64,000 bases of DNA from Pseudomonas laurylsulfatiphila (GTDB taxonomy: Bacteria > Pseudomonadota > Gammaproteobacteria > Pseudomonadales > Pseudomonadaceae), in assembly GCF_002934665.1 (NCBI RefSeq), contig NZ_NIRS01000005.1, positions 496,001 through 560,000 of the forward strand, written 5' to 3'. The number at the start of each line of letters is the position of its first letter. Position 1 is the stretch's first letter. The notes under the pieces were generated by a model. It made no database searches. It was not told the origin of the DNA and worked only from the letters and a program-made list of their open reading frames with translations. Below, in pieces: positions 8,063 to 16,687 of the stretch. The translations under genes were made by a program, and so were the position numbers.

Positions 8063-9385
8063 GTGAACCAAAACTGGCATGGCACCCTGATTCGCCACAT
8101 GCTGCTACTGGTCACCGCCTGCCTGGTGATCGGCCTGATCACCGGCTATTACGGCTGGAGCCTCGCCGCAGGCCTGGGTCTTTACCTGGCCTGGACCCTC
8201 AAGCAATTGCTGCGTCTGCACGAGTGGCTGCGCCTGCACAAACCCGATGAAGCGCCGCCCGACGGCTACGGCCTGTGGGGCGAGGTGTTCGACAGCATCT
8301 ACCACCTGCAGCGCCGCGACCAACGGGTACGCGGGCGCCTGCAAGCAGTGATCGACCGGGTTCAGGAATCCACCGCCGCGCTGAAAGACGCGGTGATCAT
8401 GCTCGACACCGACGGTAACCTGGAATGGTGGAACCGCGCCGCCGAAACTCTGCTGGGCCTCAAGACGCCACAGGACAGCGGCCAACCGGTGACCAACCTG
8501 GTGCGCCATCCGCGCTTCAAGGAATACTTCGAGCAAGACAGCTACGCCGAGCCGCTGGAAATTCCTTCACCGACCAACGACCGCGTGCGCATTCAGCTGT
8601 ACATCACCCGTTACGGCAACAACGAACACTTGATGCTGGTGCGCGATGTGACGCGCATCCATCAGCTTGAGCAAATGCGCAAAGATTTCATCGCCAACGT
8701 GTCCCATGAACTGCGCACGCCGTTGACGGTGATCTGCGGCTACCTGGAAACCTTGCTCGATAACGTCGACGAGGTGAACCCGCGCTGGAGCCGTGCCTTG
8801 CAGCAGATGCAGCAACAAGGCGGGCGCATGCAGACCCTGCTCAACGACTTGCTGTTGCTGGCCAAGCTGGAAGCCACCGACTACCCGTCGGACAACCAGC
8901 CGGTGCCTATCGACGGCTTGCTGCAATCGATCAAGAGCGACGCGCAGCAGTTGTCCGGCCAGAAAAACCAGAAAATCACCCTGGAAGCCGACCCGACGAT
9001 TCTGCTCAAGGGCAGCGAGGCGGAGTTGCGCAGCGCGTTTTCCAACCTGGTGTTCAACGCGGTGAAATACACCCCGGCCGAAGGCAACATCCGCATTCGC
9101 TGGTGGGGCGATGACCAGGGGGCGCACCTGAGCGTGCAGGATTCCGGGATCGGCATCGATAACAAACACCTGCCACGCCTGACCGAACGTTTCTACCGCG
9201 TCGACTCCAGCCGCAATTCCAATACCGGTGGCACCGGCCTCGGGCTGGCGATCGTAAAACACGTTTTGTTACGTCATCGCGCACGCATGGAAATCAGCAG
9301 CGTACCGGGCCACGGCAGTACCTTTACCTGCCACTTTGCGCCGGCTCAGGTCACCCAATCACGGGCTATCAGCACCGCCGACTGA
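8063..9385 (+). CDS. phoR: Phosphate regulon sensor histidine kinase
   Basis: A 440-residue membrane kinase with GTG start at 8063. An N-terminal hydrophobic hairpin (about 9-50) is followed by a charged linker, a PAS domain (about 100-200, with DTDGNLEWWNRAAETLLG), a HisKA domain with phospho-acceptor H215 in VSHELRTPLTVI, and the ATPase domain with N box NLVFNAVKYTP, G1 DSGIGI and G2 GTGLGLAIVKH. The lack of a large periplasmic domain is normal for PhoR, which reads phosphate through the Pst transporter and PhoU, both encoded ~4-12 kb downstream. It phosphorylates or dephosphorylates PhoB. Confidence 0.96.
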   Translation: MNQNWHGTLIRHMLLLVTACLVIGLITGYYGWSLAAGLGLYLAWTLKQLLRLHEWLRLHKPDEAPPDGYGLWGEVFDSIYHLQRRDQRVRGRLQAVIDRVQESTAALKDAVIMLDTDGNLEWWNRAAETLLGLKTPQDSGQPVTNLVRHPRFKEYFEQDSYAEPLEIPSPTNDRVRIQLYITRYGNNEHLMLVRDVTRIHQLEQMRKDFIANVSHELRTPLTVICGYLETLLDNVDEVNPRWSRALQQMQQQGGRMQTLLNDLLLLAKLEATDYPSDNQPVPIDGLLQSIKSDAQQLSGQKNQKITLEADPTILLKGSEAELRSAFSNLVFNAVKYTPAEGNIRIRWWGDDQGAHLSVQDSGIGIDNKHLPRLTERFYRVDSSRNSNTGGTGLGLAIVKHVLLRHRARMEISSVPGHGSTFTCHFAPAQVTQSRAISTAD

Positions 9386-9418
9386 TACCGGCCAGCACGC
9401 GCCACTAGGCAACTGACC

Positions 9419-9442
9419 AGTCAGCCGCTACATTGGCTGACT
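9419..9442. terminator. Hairpin between phoR and the CNNM/CorC gene
   Basis: AGTCAGCC and GGCTGACT form a perfect 8-base stem with an 8-base loop, 34 bases after the phoR stop. A second GC-rich hairpin (GCCTGCGCTTCAGGC) followed by GCGGATTTTT comes next. The pair may end phoR transcription; the T run is weak. Confidence 0.5.
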
Positions 9443-9508
9443 TGTGCCTGCGCTTCAGGCGCGGATTTTTCTTCCCTTTCGAATACACGGAACCCGCAAA
9501 ACTCCATC

Positions 9509-10849
9509 ATGGACCCTTCCCCTGGCTTGACCCTCGCTACAATTTTCGCCGACTTCGGCATGATTCTTTTTGCTCTGATCCTGGTTTTGCTCAACGGATT
9601 TTTCGTTGCGGCAGAATTTGCCATGGTCAAATTGCGCTCGACCCGGGTCGAGGCCATCGCGGACAAAAACGGCTGGCGCGGGCACATCCTGCGCACCGTG
9701 CACAGTCAGCTCGATGCGTACCTCTCGGCCTGCCAGCTCGGTATCACCCTCGCCTCCCTGGGCCTGGGTTGGGTCGGTGAACCCGCGTTTGCCCACATTC
9801 TTGAGCCGCTGTTGAGCGCGGTCGGCGTTGAATCGGCCGAAGTGGTCAAAGGCATCTCGTTCTTTACCGCGTTCTTCATCATTTCGTACCTGCACATCGT
9901 GGTCGGTGAGCTCGCCCCGAAATCCTGGGCGATCCGCAAACCCGAATTGCTGTCTCTGTGGACCGCCGTGCCGCTGTACCTGTTCTATTGGGCCATGTAC
10001 CCGGCCATCTACCTGCTCAACGCCAGCGCCAACACCATCCTGCGCATTGCAGGGCAAGGTGAACCCGGCCCGCATCACGAGCATCACTACAGCCGTGAAG
10101 AGCTGAAACTGATCCTGCATTCCAGCCGTGGCCAGGACCCGAGCGACCAAGGCATGCGCGTGCTGGCCTCGGCGGTGGAAATGGGCGAACTGGAAGTGGT
10201 CGACTGGGCCAACTCCCGCGAAGACCTGGTGACCCTGGAGTTCAACGCACCGCTCAAGCAGATCCTGGCGATGTTCCGTCGCCACAAGTTCAGCCGCTAT
10301 CCGGTGTACGACAGCGAACGCCAGGAGTTCGTCGGCCTGCTGCACATCAAGGATCTGCTGCTGGAACTGGCGGCGCTGGACCACATTCCCGAGTCGTTCA
10401 ACCTCGCCGAACTGACCCGCCCGCTGGAGCGCGTGTCGCGGCACATGCCGCTGTCGCAGTTGCTGGAGCAGTTCCGCAAGGGCGGTTCGCACTTCGCCGT
10501 GGTCGAAGAGGCCGACGGCAACATCATCGGCTACCTGACCATGGAAGACGTGCTGGAAGTGCTGGTGGGCGACATCCAGGACGAACACCGCAAGGCCGAG
10601 CGCGGGATCCTCGCGTACCAGCCGGGCAAGCTGCTGGTACGGGGCGATACGCCGCTGTTCAAGGTTGAACGACTGCTGGGCATCGACCTCGACCACGTCG
10701 AAGCCGAAACCCTTGCCGGGCTGGTCTATGAGAGCCTCAAGCGCGTTCCGGAAGAGGAAGAAGTGCTGGAAGTCGAAGGCCTGCGGATCATCATCAAGAA
10801 AATGAAGGGGCCGAAGATCGTCCTGGCCAAGGTGTTGATGCTCGATTAA
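9509..10849 (+). CDS. CNNM/CorC-type membrane protein with CBS domains (hemolysin family)
   Basis: A 446-residue inner-membrane protein. The N-terminal DUF21/CNNM domain (about 12-200) has several membrane segments, including ALILVLLNGFFVAAEFAMVK and the S/A-rich QLGITLASLGLGWVGEPAFA. A CBS pair follows (about 215-340; FSRYPVYDSERQEFVGLLH and NIIGYLTMEDVLEVLVGDI), then a C-terminal CorC/HlyC domain (VRGDTPLFKVERLLGIDL). Family members are linked to Mg2+ or Co2+ efflux; the name hemolysin is historical. It follows phoR in the same direction, as in other Pseudomonas genomes, but the 123-base gap with hairpins suggests separate transcription. Confidence 0.9.
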   Translation: MDPSPGLTLATIFADFGMILFALILVLLNGFFVAAEFAMVKLRSTRVEAIADKNGWRGHILRTVHSQLDAYLSACQLGITLASLGLGWVGEPAFAHILEPLLSAVGVESAEVVKGISFFTAFFIISYLHIVVGELAPKSWAIRKPELLSLWTAVPLYLFYWAMYPAIYLLNASANTILRIAGQGEPGPHHEHHYSREELKLILHSSRGQDPSDQGMRVLASAVEMGELEVVDWANSREDLVTLEFNAPLKQILAMFRRHKFSRYPVYDSERQEFVGLLHIKDLLLELAALDHIPESFNLAELTRPLERVSRHMPLSQLLEQFRKGGSHFAVVEEADGNIIGYLTMEDVLEVLVGDIQDEHRKAERGILAYQPGKLLVRGDTPLFKVERLLGIDLDHVEAETLAGLVYESLKRVPEEEEVLEVEGLRIIIKKMKGPKIVLAKVLMLD

Positions 10850-10862
10850 ACCGTATTGACCT

Positions 10863-10938
10863 GAAAAATCGCAGCCTTCGGCAGCTCCTACAGGGCGATG
10901 TGAACACCTGTAGGAGCTGCCCAAGGCTGCGATCTTTT
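10863..10938. repeat. Inverted REP pair (REPIN)
   Basis: The arms AATCGCAGCCTTCGGCAGC and GCTGCCCAAGGCTGCGATC face each other across ~35 bases, between two convergent genes. Same family as 29710-29786. Confidence 0.85.
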
Positions 10939-11839
10939 ATTGCTTGCCCAACACAAAGTTGGGCAAAGCACCCACTGGCTGGTTGAACTGATACGGAATC
11001 GACACCAGCCCCAGCCCGGTGTTGCGCTGCACCACGAAGTGCAAATGCGGCCCGGTGCTGTTGCCGGTGTTGCCGGACAACGCCAAAGCACTCCCTACCG
11101 TTACCCGCTGACCTTCCCGAACGCAGACCGAACCTTTCTTCAGGTGCAGGTAAACACCCATGGTCCCGTCATCGTGCAGCACCCGCACGAAATTGCCGGA
11201 GGCATCGGTACCACGCCCGCTCTGTCTGTTCTCGGTCTTCACCACCACCCCGCCTCGCGCGGCAATGATCGGCGTGCCCTCGGGCATCGCGATGTCCATG
11301 GCGTAACGGCTCTTGGGCCCGAAGTGGCTATAGGGGCCATTGGCGCCCTGACTTATCCGGAACGGGCCGCCACGCCAGGGCAACGGGTACCGATAGCCCA
11401 CCGTGGGTCCTGAGGGGTCGCCCAGGGAATACTTGAACTTCGGGACGTACGCGAGGGGCCTTCCATCTTTGGTCGCCGTGAGCTGCGCCAGGCGAACGCT
11501 GCTGCGCAGCGGTATCACGCGCCGAATCGTCCTGCCCGGCACACCGCTGGCGTTCTTCACCCCGGCAAAACTCAATTCGACTTCTACCGGCGCATACAGG
11601 TCATTGCGCACGTACACGCTGTGCACGCCGTTCTTTTTCGTGATGATGAGGCGCACCTGGCGCTCAAGGTGCTCGTCCATGCCATCGCGAAAAACGAACA
11701 CATGGGCGCCTTTGCTGGGGCGGTCGCTGTAGGAAACCACGCCATTGGCGTCTTTGGACTTGTAGATGGTCATGGCCACGGCCGAGGTGGCGAGCATGAA
11801 CAGGCCACAGAAAAACAGCAGGCGCGTGAACATGGGCAA
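10937..11839 (-). CDS. M23 family metallopeptidase with N-terminal DUF4124-like segment
   Basis: A 300-residue exported protein with a signal peptide (LLFFCGLFMLATSAVA). A DUF4124-like segment follows (MTIYKSKDANGVVSYSDRP, about 23-41), then a beta-rich middle region. The M23 peptidase domain is in the last ~140 residues: SHFGPKSRYAMDIAMPEGTP holds the first zinc-binding His and Asp, YLHLKKGS comes next, and GNTGNSTGPHLHFVV carries the H-x-H motif. All zinc ligands are present, so it is probably an active endopeptidase on peptidoglycan peptides rather than a LytM-type regulator. The stop is inside the REP repeat that separates it from the convergent CNNM gene. Confidence 0.9.
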   Translation of the reverse strand: MPMFTRLLFFCGLFMLATSAVAMTIYKSKDANGVVSYSDRPSKGAHVFVFRDGMDEHLERQVRLIITKKNGVHSVYVRNDLYAPVEVELSFAGVKNASGVPGRTIRRVIPLRSSVRLAQLTATKDGRPLAYVPKFKYSLGDPSGPTVGYRYPLPWRGGPFRISQGANGPYSHFGPKSRYAMDIAMPEGTPIIAARGGVVVKTENRQSGRGTDASGNFVRVLHDDGTMGVYLHLKKGSVCVREGQRVTVGSALALSGNTGNSTGPHLHFVVQRNTGLGLVSIPYQFNQPVGALPNFVLGKQ

Positions 11840-11951
11840 GGAATCTGTCGAGTGGGAACTGAGATGGAGCCTAGCAGCTGCTATGGACCCGGGTAGTCGG
11901 CAGATGTTTCAGAAAAGGTGTTCAGCAGATTTGCGGTAGCAGTGTCGGCCC

Positions 11952-12018
11952 CTTCGCGAGCAGGCTCGCTCCCACATGAGAACGCATTACAAATGTGGGA
12001 GCGAGCCTGCTCGCGAAA
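11952..12018. repeat. Inverted REP pair (GCGAGCAGGCTCGCTCCCACA family)
   Basis: TTCGCGAGCAGGCTCGCTCC and its reverse complement enclose ~25 bases. A related copy is at 32599-32688. Confidence 0.85.
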
Positions 12019-12041
12019 GCGGACTGTCAGGCGACCCTATA

Positions 12042-12944
12042 TCAAGCGCCAGGAATGAAGTGCTTCTGCGCCGTCCCCCGCGCAATCAGGCGCGAGATGT
12101 AATCGAGCTTCTGCGCATCCTGATCGACAAAGCGGAAGGTCAGTTGCAGCCAGTCGCTGTCGGGCTTCGGTTCGTGGGCCACGACGGCATGCAGATAGCC
12201 GTTGAGGCGGGCGATTTCGGCATTGTCACCCTGCTCCAGGTCCAGCACGGCGCTGTCGAGGATCTGCGGCAGGGTCTCGGTGCGCTTGACCACCAACAGG
12301 GCTTCCTTAAGGCTCAGGGCCTTGATCACGCACTGCTGGATGCCGTTCGGCAAACGCAGCTGCCCCTGGCCACGTCCGCTGGCAGGTGCCGAAGAGGCCG
12401 CAGGCGCCTTGACCGGCGGGCTGTTGAGCAAGCCTTTGGACGGTGCGGGCGCGGCTGTTGGCGTGGTGACAGGCGCCTTGCCAGCGGTCAAGGCGGCCAG
12501 GGAGTCGTTGGCGAATGCAGGGCTGGTTTTGGTCGCAGCTACGCTGATCAAGGCATCGAGTTTGCCGACCTTGTGCAGCGCCTGCTTGACCTTGGTGATC
12601 AGCTGTTCGTTGGTGAACGGTTTGCTGACATAACCGGATACTCCGGCCTGGATAGCCTGGACGACGTTCTCCTTGTCGCCACGGCTGGTCACCATCACGA
12701 AGGGCATGGCTTTGAGGCTGTCTTGCTCACGACACCAGGTCAGCAGTTCCAGGCCGGACATTTCCGGCATTTCCCAGTCGCACAGAACCAGGTCGAATGC
12801 TTCCTTGGCCAGCATGGCCTGGGCCTTTCTGCCGTTGATCGCGTCTTCGATCCGCATGCCCGGGAAATAATTGCGCAGGCACTTTTTCACCAAGTCACGA
12901 ATGAACGACGCGTCGTCCACGACCAACACACTGACCTTACTCAT
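12042..12944 (-). CDS. Response regulator with C-terminal PilZ-like region
   Basis: A 300-residue protein. The receiver domain (1-~125) has VDDASF, phospho-acceptor Asp in LVLCDWEMPEMSG, TSRGDKENV and the lysine in GYVSKPFTNEQL. A Pro/Ala-rich linker (about 140-190) leads to a C-terminal domain (about 195-300; LPNGIQQCVIKALSLKEALL, AEIARLNGYLHAVVAHEPK) that looks PilZ-like but lacks an obvious RxxxR c-di-GMP motif. It sits between the M23 peptidase and phoU, the same place as the PA5364-type regulator in P. aeruginosa. No partner kinase is nearby. The output is unknown. Confidence 0.85.
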   Translation of the reverse strand: MSKVSVLVVDDASFIRDLVKKCLRNYFPGMRIEDAINGRKAQAMLAKEAFDLVLCDWEMPEMSGLELLTWCREQDSLKAMPFVMVTSRGDKENVVQAIQAGVSGYVSKPFTNEQLITKVKQALHKVGKLDALISVAATKTSPAFANDSLAALTAGKAPVTTPTAAPAPSKGLLNSPPVKAPAASSAPASGRGQGQLRLPNGIQQCVIKALSLKEALLVVKRTETLPQILDSAVLDLEQGDNAEIARLNGYLHAVVAHEPKPDSDWLQLTFRFVDQDAQKLDYISRLIARGTAQKHFIPGA

Positions 12945-13071
12945 CCATCACCCCTTTAAAAAATCCCGGCCAGCATACCGCCTTGCTGATGGCACTTTGC
13001 CAAAAAACCTTCAGTCACGCCGGACTTTTCGTTCACGGGTGCTGCTTTTCGAATGCATGGGCCACAAACAA

Positions 13072-13098
13072 AAACGCCCGGCCAACAGGCCGGGCGCT
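13072..13098 (-). terminator. Terminator after phoU
   Basis: CGCCCGGCC and GGCCGGGCG form a 9-base stem with an AACA loop. On the minus strand it is followed by GTTTTTGTTTG. It lies just after the phoU stop and closes the pst-phoU unit. Confidence 0.88.
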
Positions 13099-13112
13099 TT
13101 ACTTGGGCAACC

Positions 13113-13874
13113 TTACTTATCGTCAGTTTTGCCCGGAACATTAGCGGTTTCGCCGGTTGTTCCTTCGACTTCTTCCTTCATGCGCTTGAGACCCAGGTGT
13201 CGCACGTCGGTGCCGCGTACCAGGTAAATCACCAGTTCCGAGATATTGCGCGCGTGGTCGCCGATACGCTCCAGCGAACGCAGTACCCAGATAATGCTCA
13301 GAACCCGCGAGATAGAACGCGGATCTTCCATCATGTAGGTCGCCAGCTCACGCAGGGCGGTCTTGTATTCGCGGTCGATGATCTTGTCGTACTGCGCCAC
13401 CGACAAGGCCAGCTCGGCATCGAAACGGGCAAAGGCGTCCAGTGCATCACGGACCATGTTACGCACCTGGTCACCGATGTGGCGCACTTCGACGTAACCG
13501 CGCGGCGCCTCGCCTTCTTCGCACAGCTGAATGGCGCGACGGGCGATCTTGGTCGCTTCGTCACCGATGCGCTCCAGGTCGATCACCGATTTGGAAATGC
13601 TGATGATCAATCGCAGGTCGGACGCTGCCGGCTGACGACGGGCCAGAATGCGCAGGCATTCTTCGTCGATGTTGCGTTCCATCTGGTTGATCTGGTCGTC
13701 GATCTCGCGCACCTGCTGGGCCAGACCGGAGTCTGCCTCGATCAGCGCGGTGACCGCGTCGTTGACCTGCTTCTCGACCAGCCCGCCCATGGCCAGGAGG
13801 TGGCTGCGCACTTCCTCCAGTTCGGCGTTGAACTGCTGGGAGATGTGGTGTGTAAGGCCTTCCTTAGAAATCAT
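13113..13874 (-). CDS. phoU: Phosphate signalling complex protein PhoU
   Basis: A 253-residue cytoplasmic all-helical protein made of two PhoU repeats. Each has the metal-binding E-x-I-G-D type motif: DLERIGDEATKIARRA at about 100-115 and LERIGDHARNISELVIYL at about 200-218. PhoU couples the Pst transporter to PhoR and keeps the pho regulon off when phosphate is plentiful. The C-terminal tail (VEGTTGETANVPGKTDDK) is a short polar extension. Last gene of pstSCAB-phoU, separated from pstB by a ~110-base repeat. Confidence 0.96.
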   Translation of the reverse strand: MISKEGLTHHISQQFNAELEEVRSHLLAMGGLVEKQVNDAVTALIEADSGLAQQVREIDDQINQMERNIDEECLRILARRQPAASDLRLIISISKSVIDLERIGDEATKIARRAIQLCEEGEAPRGYVEVRHIGDQVRNMVRDALDAFARFDAELALSVAQYDKIIDREYKTALRELATYMMEDPRSISRVLSIIWVLRSLERIGDHARNISELVIYLVRGTDVRHLGLKRMKEEVEGTTGETANVPGKTDDK

Positions 13875-13887
13875 GTTGTCTGCTCCG

Positions 13888-13983
13888 CAAAAGCTGTGAG
13901 CTGCAAGCTACAAGCTGCAAGCTGATGTGTTGTACCCGAACTGCCCTGACTTGCCGCTTGAAGCTTGCGGCTCGTAGCTGCTG
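13888..13983. repeat. Repeat region (AAGCTGCAAGCT type) between pstB and phoU
   Basis: AGCTGCAAGCTACAAGCTGC, then ~40 bases, then the inverted, diverged CCGCTTGAAGCTTGCGGCTC. This is another Pseudomonas extragenic palindrome type, inside the transcribed pstB-phoU gap, where it may tune mRNA stability. Confidence 0.7.
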
Positions 13984-14817
13984 CTAGCCGTAGCGACCGG
14001 TGATGTAGTCTTCGGTCTGCTTCTTCGCCGGGTTGGTGAACAGGGTGTCGGTGTCGCCAAATTCCACCAGCTTGCCCATGTACATGAACGCGGTGTAGTC
14101 GGAAACCCGCGCCGCCTGCTGCATGTTGTGGGTCACGATGACGATGGTGAACTTCGATTTCAGTTCGTAGATCAACTCTTCGACTTTCAGCGTGGAGATC
14201 GGGTCGAGTGCCGAGCAGGGCTCGTCGAGCAGCAACACTTCCGGCTCAACGGCGATGGTGCGGGCGATCACCAGACGCTGCTGCTGACCACCGGACAGGC
14301 CCAGTGCCGACTCGTGCAGGCGATCTTTGACTTCGTCCCACAGCGCCGCGCCTTTGAGTGCCCACTCGACGGCCTCGTCGAGCACGCGCTTCTTGTTGAT
14401 GCCCTGGATGCGCAGGCCGTAAACCACGTTTTCGTAGATGGTTTTCGGGAACGGGTTGGGCTTCTGGAACACCATGCCGACGCGACGACGCAGCTCGGCC
14501 ACGTCTTCGCCCTTGCGGTAGATGTTGTTGCCGTACAGGTTGATCTCACCTTCGACGCGGCAGCCATCCACCAGGTCGTTCATGCGGTTGAAGGTGCGCA
14601 GCAGCGTCGACTTGCCACAGCCGGACGGGCCGATGAAGGCGGTCACGCGCTGTTTCGGGATGTTCATGCTGACGTCGTACAGCGCTTGTTTCTCACCGTA
14701 GAACAGGCTCAGGCCCGGTACTTCGATGGCTACGGTTTCCTGCTCGAGGCTCAGGCTCTGTTTATCGCGACCCAGTGCCGACATGTTGATGCCGTGGGTA
14801 TGTGCTTCGTGCTGCAT
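13984..14817 (-). CDS. pstB: Phosphate ABC transporter ATP-binding protein
   Basis: A 277-residue ATPase that powers high-affinity phosphate import by PstCA. Walker A is GPSGCGKST at 63-71, the Q loop is in GMVFQKPNPFP, the ABC signature is LSGGQQQR, Walker B is VLLLDEP followed by the CSALDPIST D loop, and the switch histidine is in IVTHNMQQA. A ~30-residue polar extension before EVPGLSLFYGEKQAL is longer than in E. coli. The REP pair at 14904-14994 separates it from pstA. Confidence 0.97.
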   Translation of the reverse strand: MQHEAHTHGINMSALGRDKQSLSLEQETVAIEVPGLSLFYGEKQALYDVSMNIPKQRVTAFIGPSGCGKSTLLRTFNRMNDLVDGCRVEGEINLYGNNIYRKGEDVAELRRRVGMVFQKPNPFPKTIYENVVYGLRIQGINKKRVLDEAVEWALKGAALWDEVKDRLHESALGLSGGQQQRLVIARTIAVEPEVLLLDEPCSALDPISTLKVEELIYELKSKFTIVIVTHNMQQAARVSDYTAFMYMGKLVEFGDTDTLFTNPAKKQTEDYITGRYG

Positions 14818-14903
14818 GGGAGGCTCCCTGTGCTAACAAATTCGGTTCGTTTAACCGCTGGTCCAGCCAGCGGGTTACTCAAAATTCATGTCTGGCTGAG
14901 GCC

Positions 14904-14994
14904 CCTGTGGGAGCTGGCTTGCCAGCGATGCAGACGATGCGGTTTATCAGTAACACCGCAGTGATGCCATCGCTGGCAAGCCAGCTCCCACAGG
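14904..14994. repeat. Inverted REP pair (GGGAGCTGGCTTGCCAGCGATG family)
   Basis: The arms CCTGTGGGAGCTGGCTTGCC and its reverse complement enclose ~45 bases, between pstA and pstB of one operon. Related copies are at 20267, 23373 and 48957. Confidence 0.85.
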
Positions 14995-15001
14995 ATTCGT
15001 A

Positions 15002-16672
15002 TTAACTATCCAGCGCCTTGTACTTCTCGCGCAGGTGGTTACGGATGTACACCGCCGACAAGTTCAGCGTCGCGATCACCAGCACCAGCAGCAGCGCCGT
15101 GGCGTACACCAGCGGTCGTGCGGCTTCGACGTTCGGGCTCTGGAAGCCGACGTCATAGATGTGGAAGCCCAGGTGCATGATCTTCTGGTCCAGGTGCAGG
15201 TACGGATAGTTACCGTCCACCGGCAACGACGGCGCCAGTTTCACCACACCCACCAGCATCAGCGGCGCCACTTCACCCGCGGCACGAGCCACGGCGAGGA
15301 TCATGCCGGTCATCATCGCCGGGCTGGCCATCGGCAATACGATCTTCCACAAGGTTTCAGCCTTGGTCGCGCCGAGGGCCAACGAGCCTTCACGCACGGT
15401 GCGAGGAATCCGCGCCAGGCCTTCTTCAGTGGCCACGATCACCACCGGCACTGCCAGCAGCGCCAGGGTCAGCGAAGCCCAGAGCAGACCCGGCGTGCCG
15501 AAGGTCGGCGCCGGCAAAGCTTCCGGGAAGAACAGACGGTCGAGCGAGCCGCCCAGCACATAGACGAAGAAGCCCAGGCCGAACACCCCGTAAACGATGG
15601 CCGGAACACCTGCCAGGTTGTTCACCGCGATGCGGATCACCCGGGTCAGTGCGTTCTGCTTGGCGTATTCACGCAGGTACACCGCCGCCAGCACGCCGAA
15701 CGGGGTCACGATCATCGCCATGATCAGGGTCATCATCACGGTACCGAAAATGGCCGGGAAGATACCGCCCTCGGTGTTCGCTTCACGCGGGTCGTCGCTC
15801 AGGAACTCCCAGACCTTGCTGAAGTAGAAACCGATCTTGGTGGTCGTGCTCATGGCGTTCGGCTGGTAGGCGTGAACCACTTTGCCGATACCGATTTCGA
15901 CTTCCTTACCGTTCGCGTCGCGGGCGGTCAGGCTGTCGCGGTTGAACTGCGCATGCAGATCGTTCAGGCGCGCTTCAACATCCTGATAGCGGGCATTGAG
16001 TTCGGCGCGCTCCGATTCCATGTCCGCTTGTGCGGTGGCGTCGAGTTTGCCATCCAGCTCAAGCTTGCGACCGTGCAAGCGAATGCGCTCCAGGCCGGCG
16101 TTGATCGCGCCGATGTCGGTTTTTTCCAGGCTCTTGAGCTGTGCGGCCAGCTTGTTGACGCGGTCGACACGGGCTTGCAACTCAGGCCATGCGGCTTCGC
16201 CTTCAGCGACAACCTTGCCGTCCTGTTTGACGTTGACCAGGTAACCGTAGAAGTTGCCCCACTCACGTCGCTCGATCGCCATCAGCTCCGGCGGCGTCGT
16301 CTGGTTGGTCAGCCACTCGCCGACGACCCAGGTGAAGTCGTTGCCGTTCAGGTCACGGTTGCCGACCTTGATCAGCTCGCGGGTCATGAACTCCGGGCCC
16401 TGCTCAGGCACCGGCAGGCCGGCGCTCTTCAAGCGGGCGCGGGGTACTTCTTCCTTCTGTACCACTTCACCAATGACCAGGTGCTGGCCCTGGCCCGGTA
16501 CGTCGTAGCTGGCGTGGATCAGATCCGCCGGCCAGAAGTGACCCAGGCCGCGCACGGCAATCACTGCCAGCAGGCCAATGGTCATGATGACCGCGATGGA
16601 CACCGCGCCACCGCTGATCCAGACACCGGGGGCGCCGCTCTTGAACCATCCTTTCAGGGAGTTCTGTTTCAC
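15002..16672 (-). CDS. pstA: Phosphate ABC transporter permease with long N-terminal periplasmic domain
   Basis: A 556-residue inner-membrane permease subunit, GTG start at 16672. The last ~260 residues are the standard six-helix PstA core, with the coupling loop EGSLALGATKAETLWKIVLP and the later ARAAGEVAPLMLVG. E. coli PstA is under 300 residues. Here a first membrane segment (about 17-40) is followed by a ~240-residue periplasmic insert that includes a long helical, probably coiled-coil stretch (VNKLAAQLKSLEKTDIGAIN through ELNARYQDVEARLNDLHAQF). Such an N-terminal extension (DUF3333 type) is known in pseudomonads. It starts 15 bases after pstC and forms the channel with it. Confidence 0.94.
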   Translation of the reverse strand: MKQNSLKGWFKSGAPGVWISGGAVSIAVIMTIGLLAVIAVRGLGHFWPADLIHASYDVPGQGQHLVIGEVVQKEEVPRARLKSAGLPVPEQGPEFMTRELIKVGNRDLNGNDFTWVVGEWLTNQTTPPELMAIERREWGNFYGYLVNVKQDGKVVAEGEAAWPELQARVDRVNKLAAQLKSLEKTDIGAINAGLERIRLHGRKLELDGKLDATAQADMESERAELNARYQDVEARLNDLHAQFNRDSLTARDANGKEVEIGIGKVVHAYQPNAMSTTTKIGFYFSKVWEFLSDDPREANTEGGIFPAIFGTVMMTLIMAMIVTPFGVLAAVYLREYAKQNALTRVIRIAVNNLAGVPAIVYGVFGLGFFVYVLGGSLDRLFFPEALPAPTFGTPGLLWASLTLALLAVPVVIVATEEGLARIPRTVREGSLALGATKAETLWKIVLPMASPAMMTGMILAVARAAGEVAPLMLVGVVKLAPSLPVDGNYPYLHLDQKIMHLGFHIYDVGFQSPNVEAARPLVYATALLLVLVIATLNLSAVYIRNHLREKYKALDS

Positions 16673-16687
16673 AGACTTCTACCTTTC

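Noticed and set aside
9455..10924. 489-codon minus-strand frame
   Set aside because: Antisense to the CNNM/CBS protein gene and running into a REP pair.
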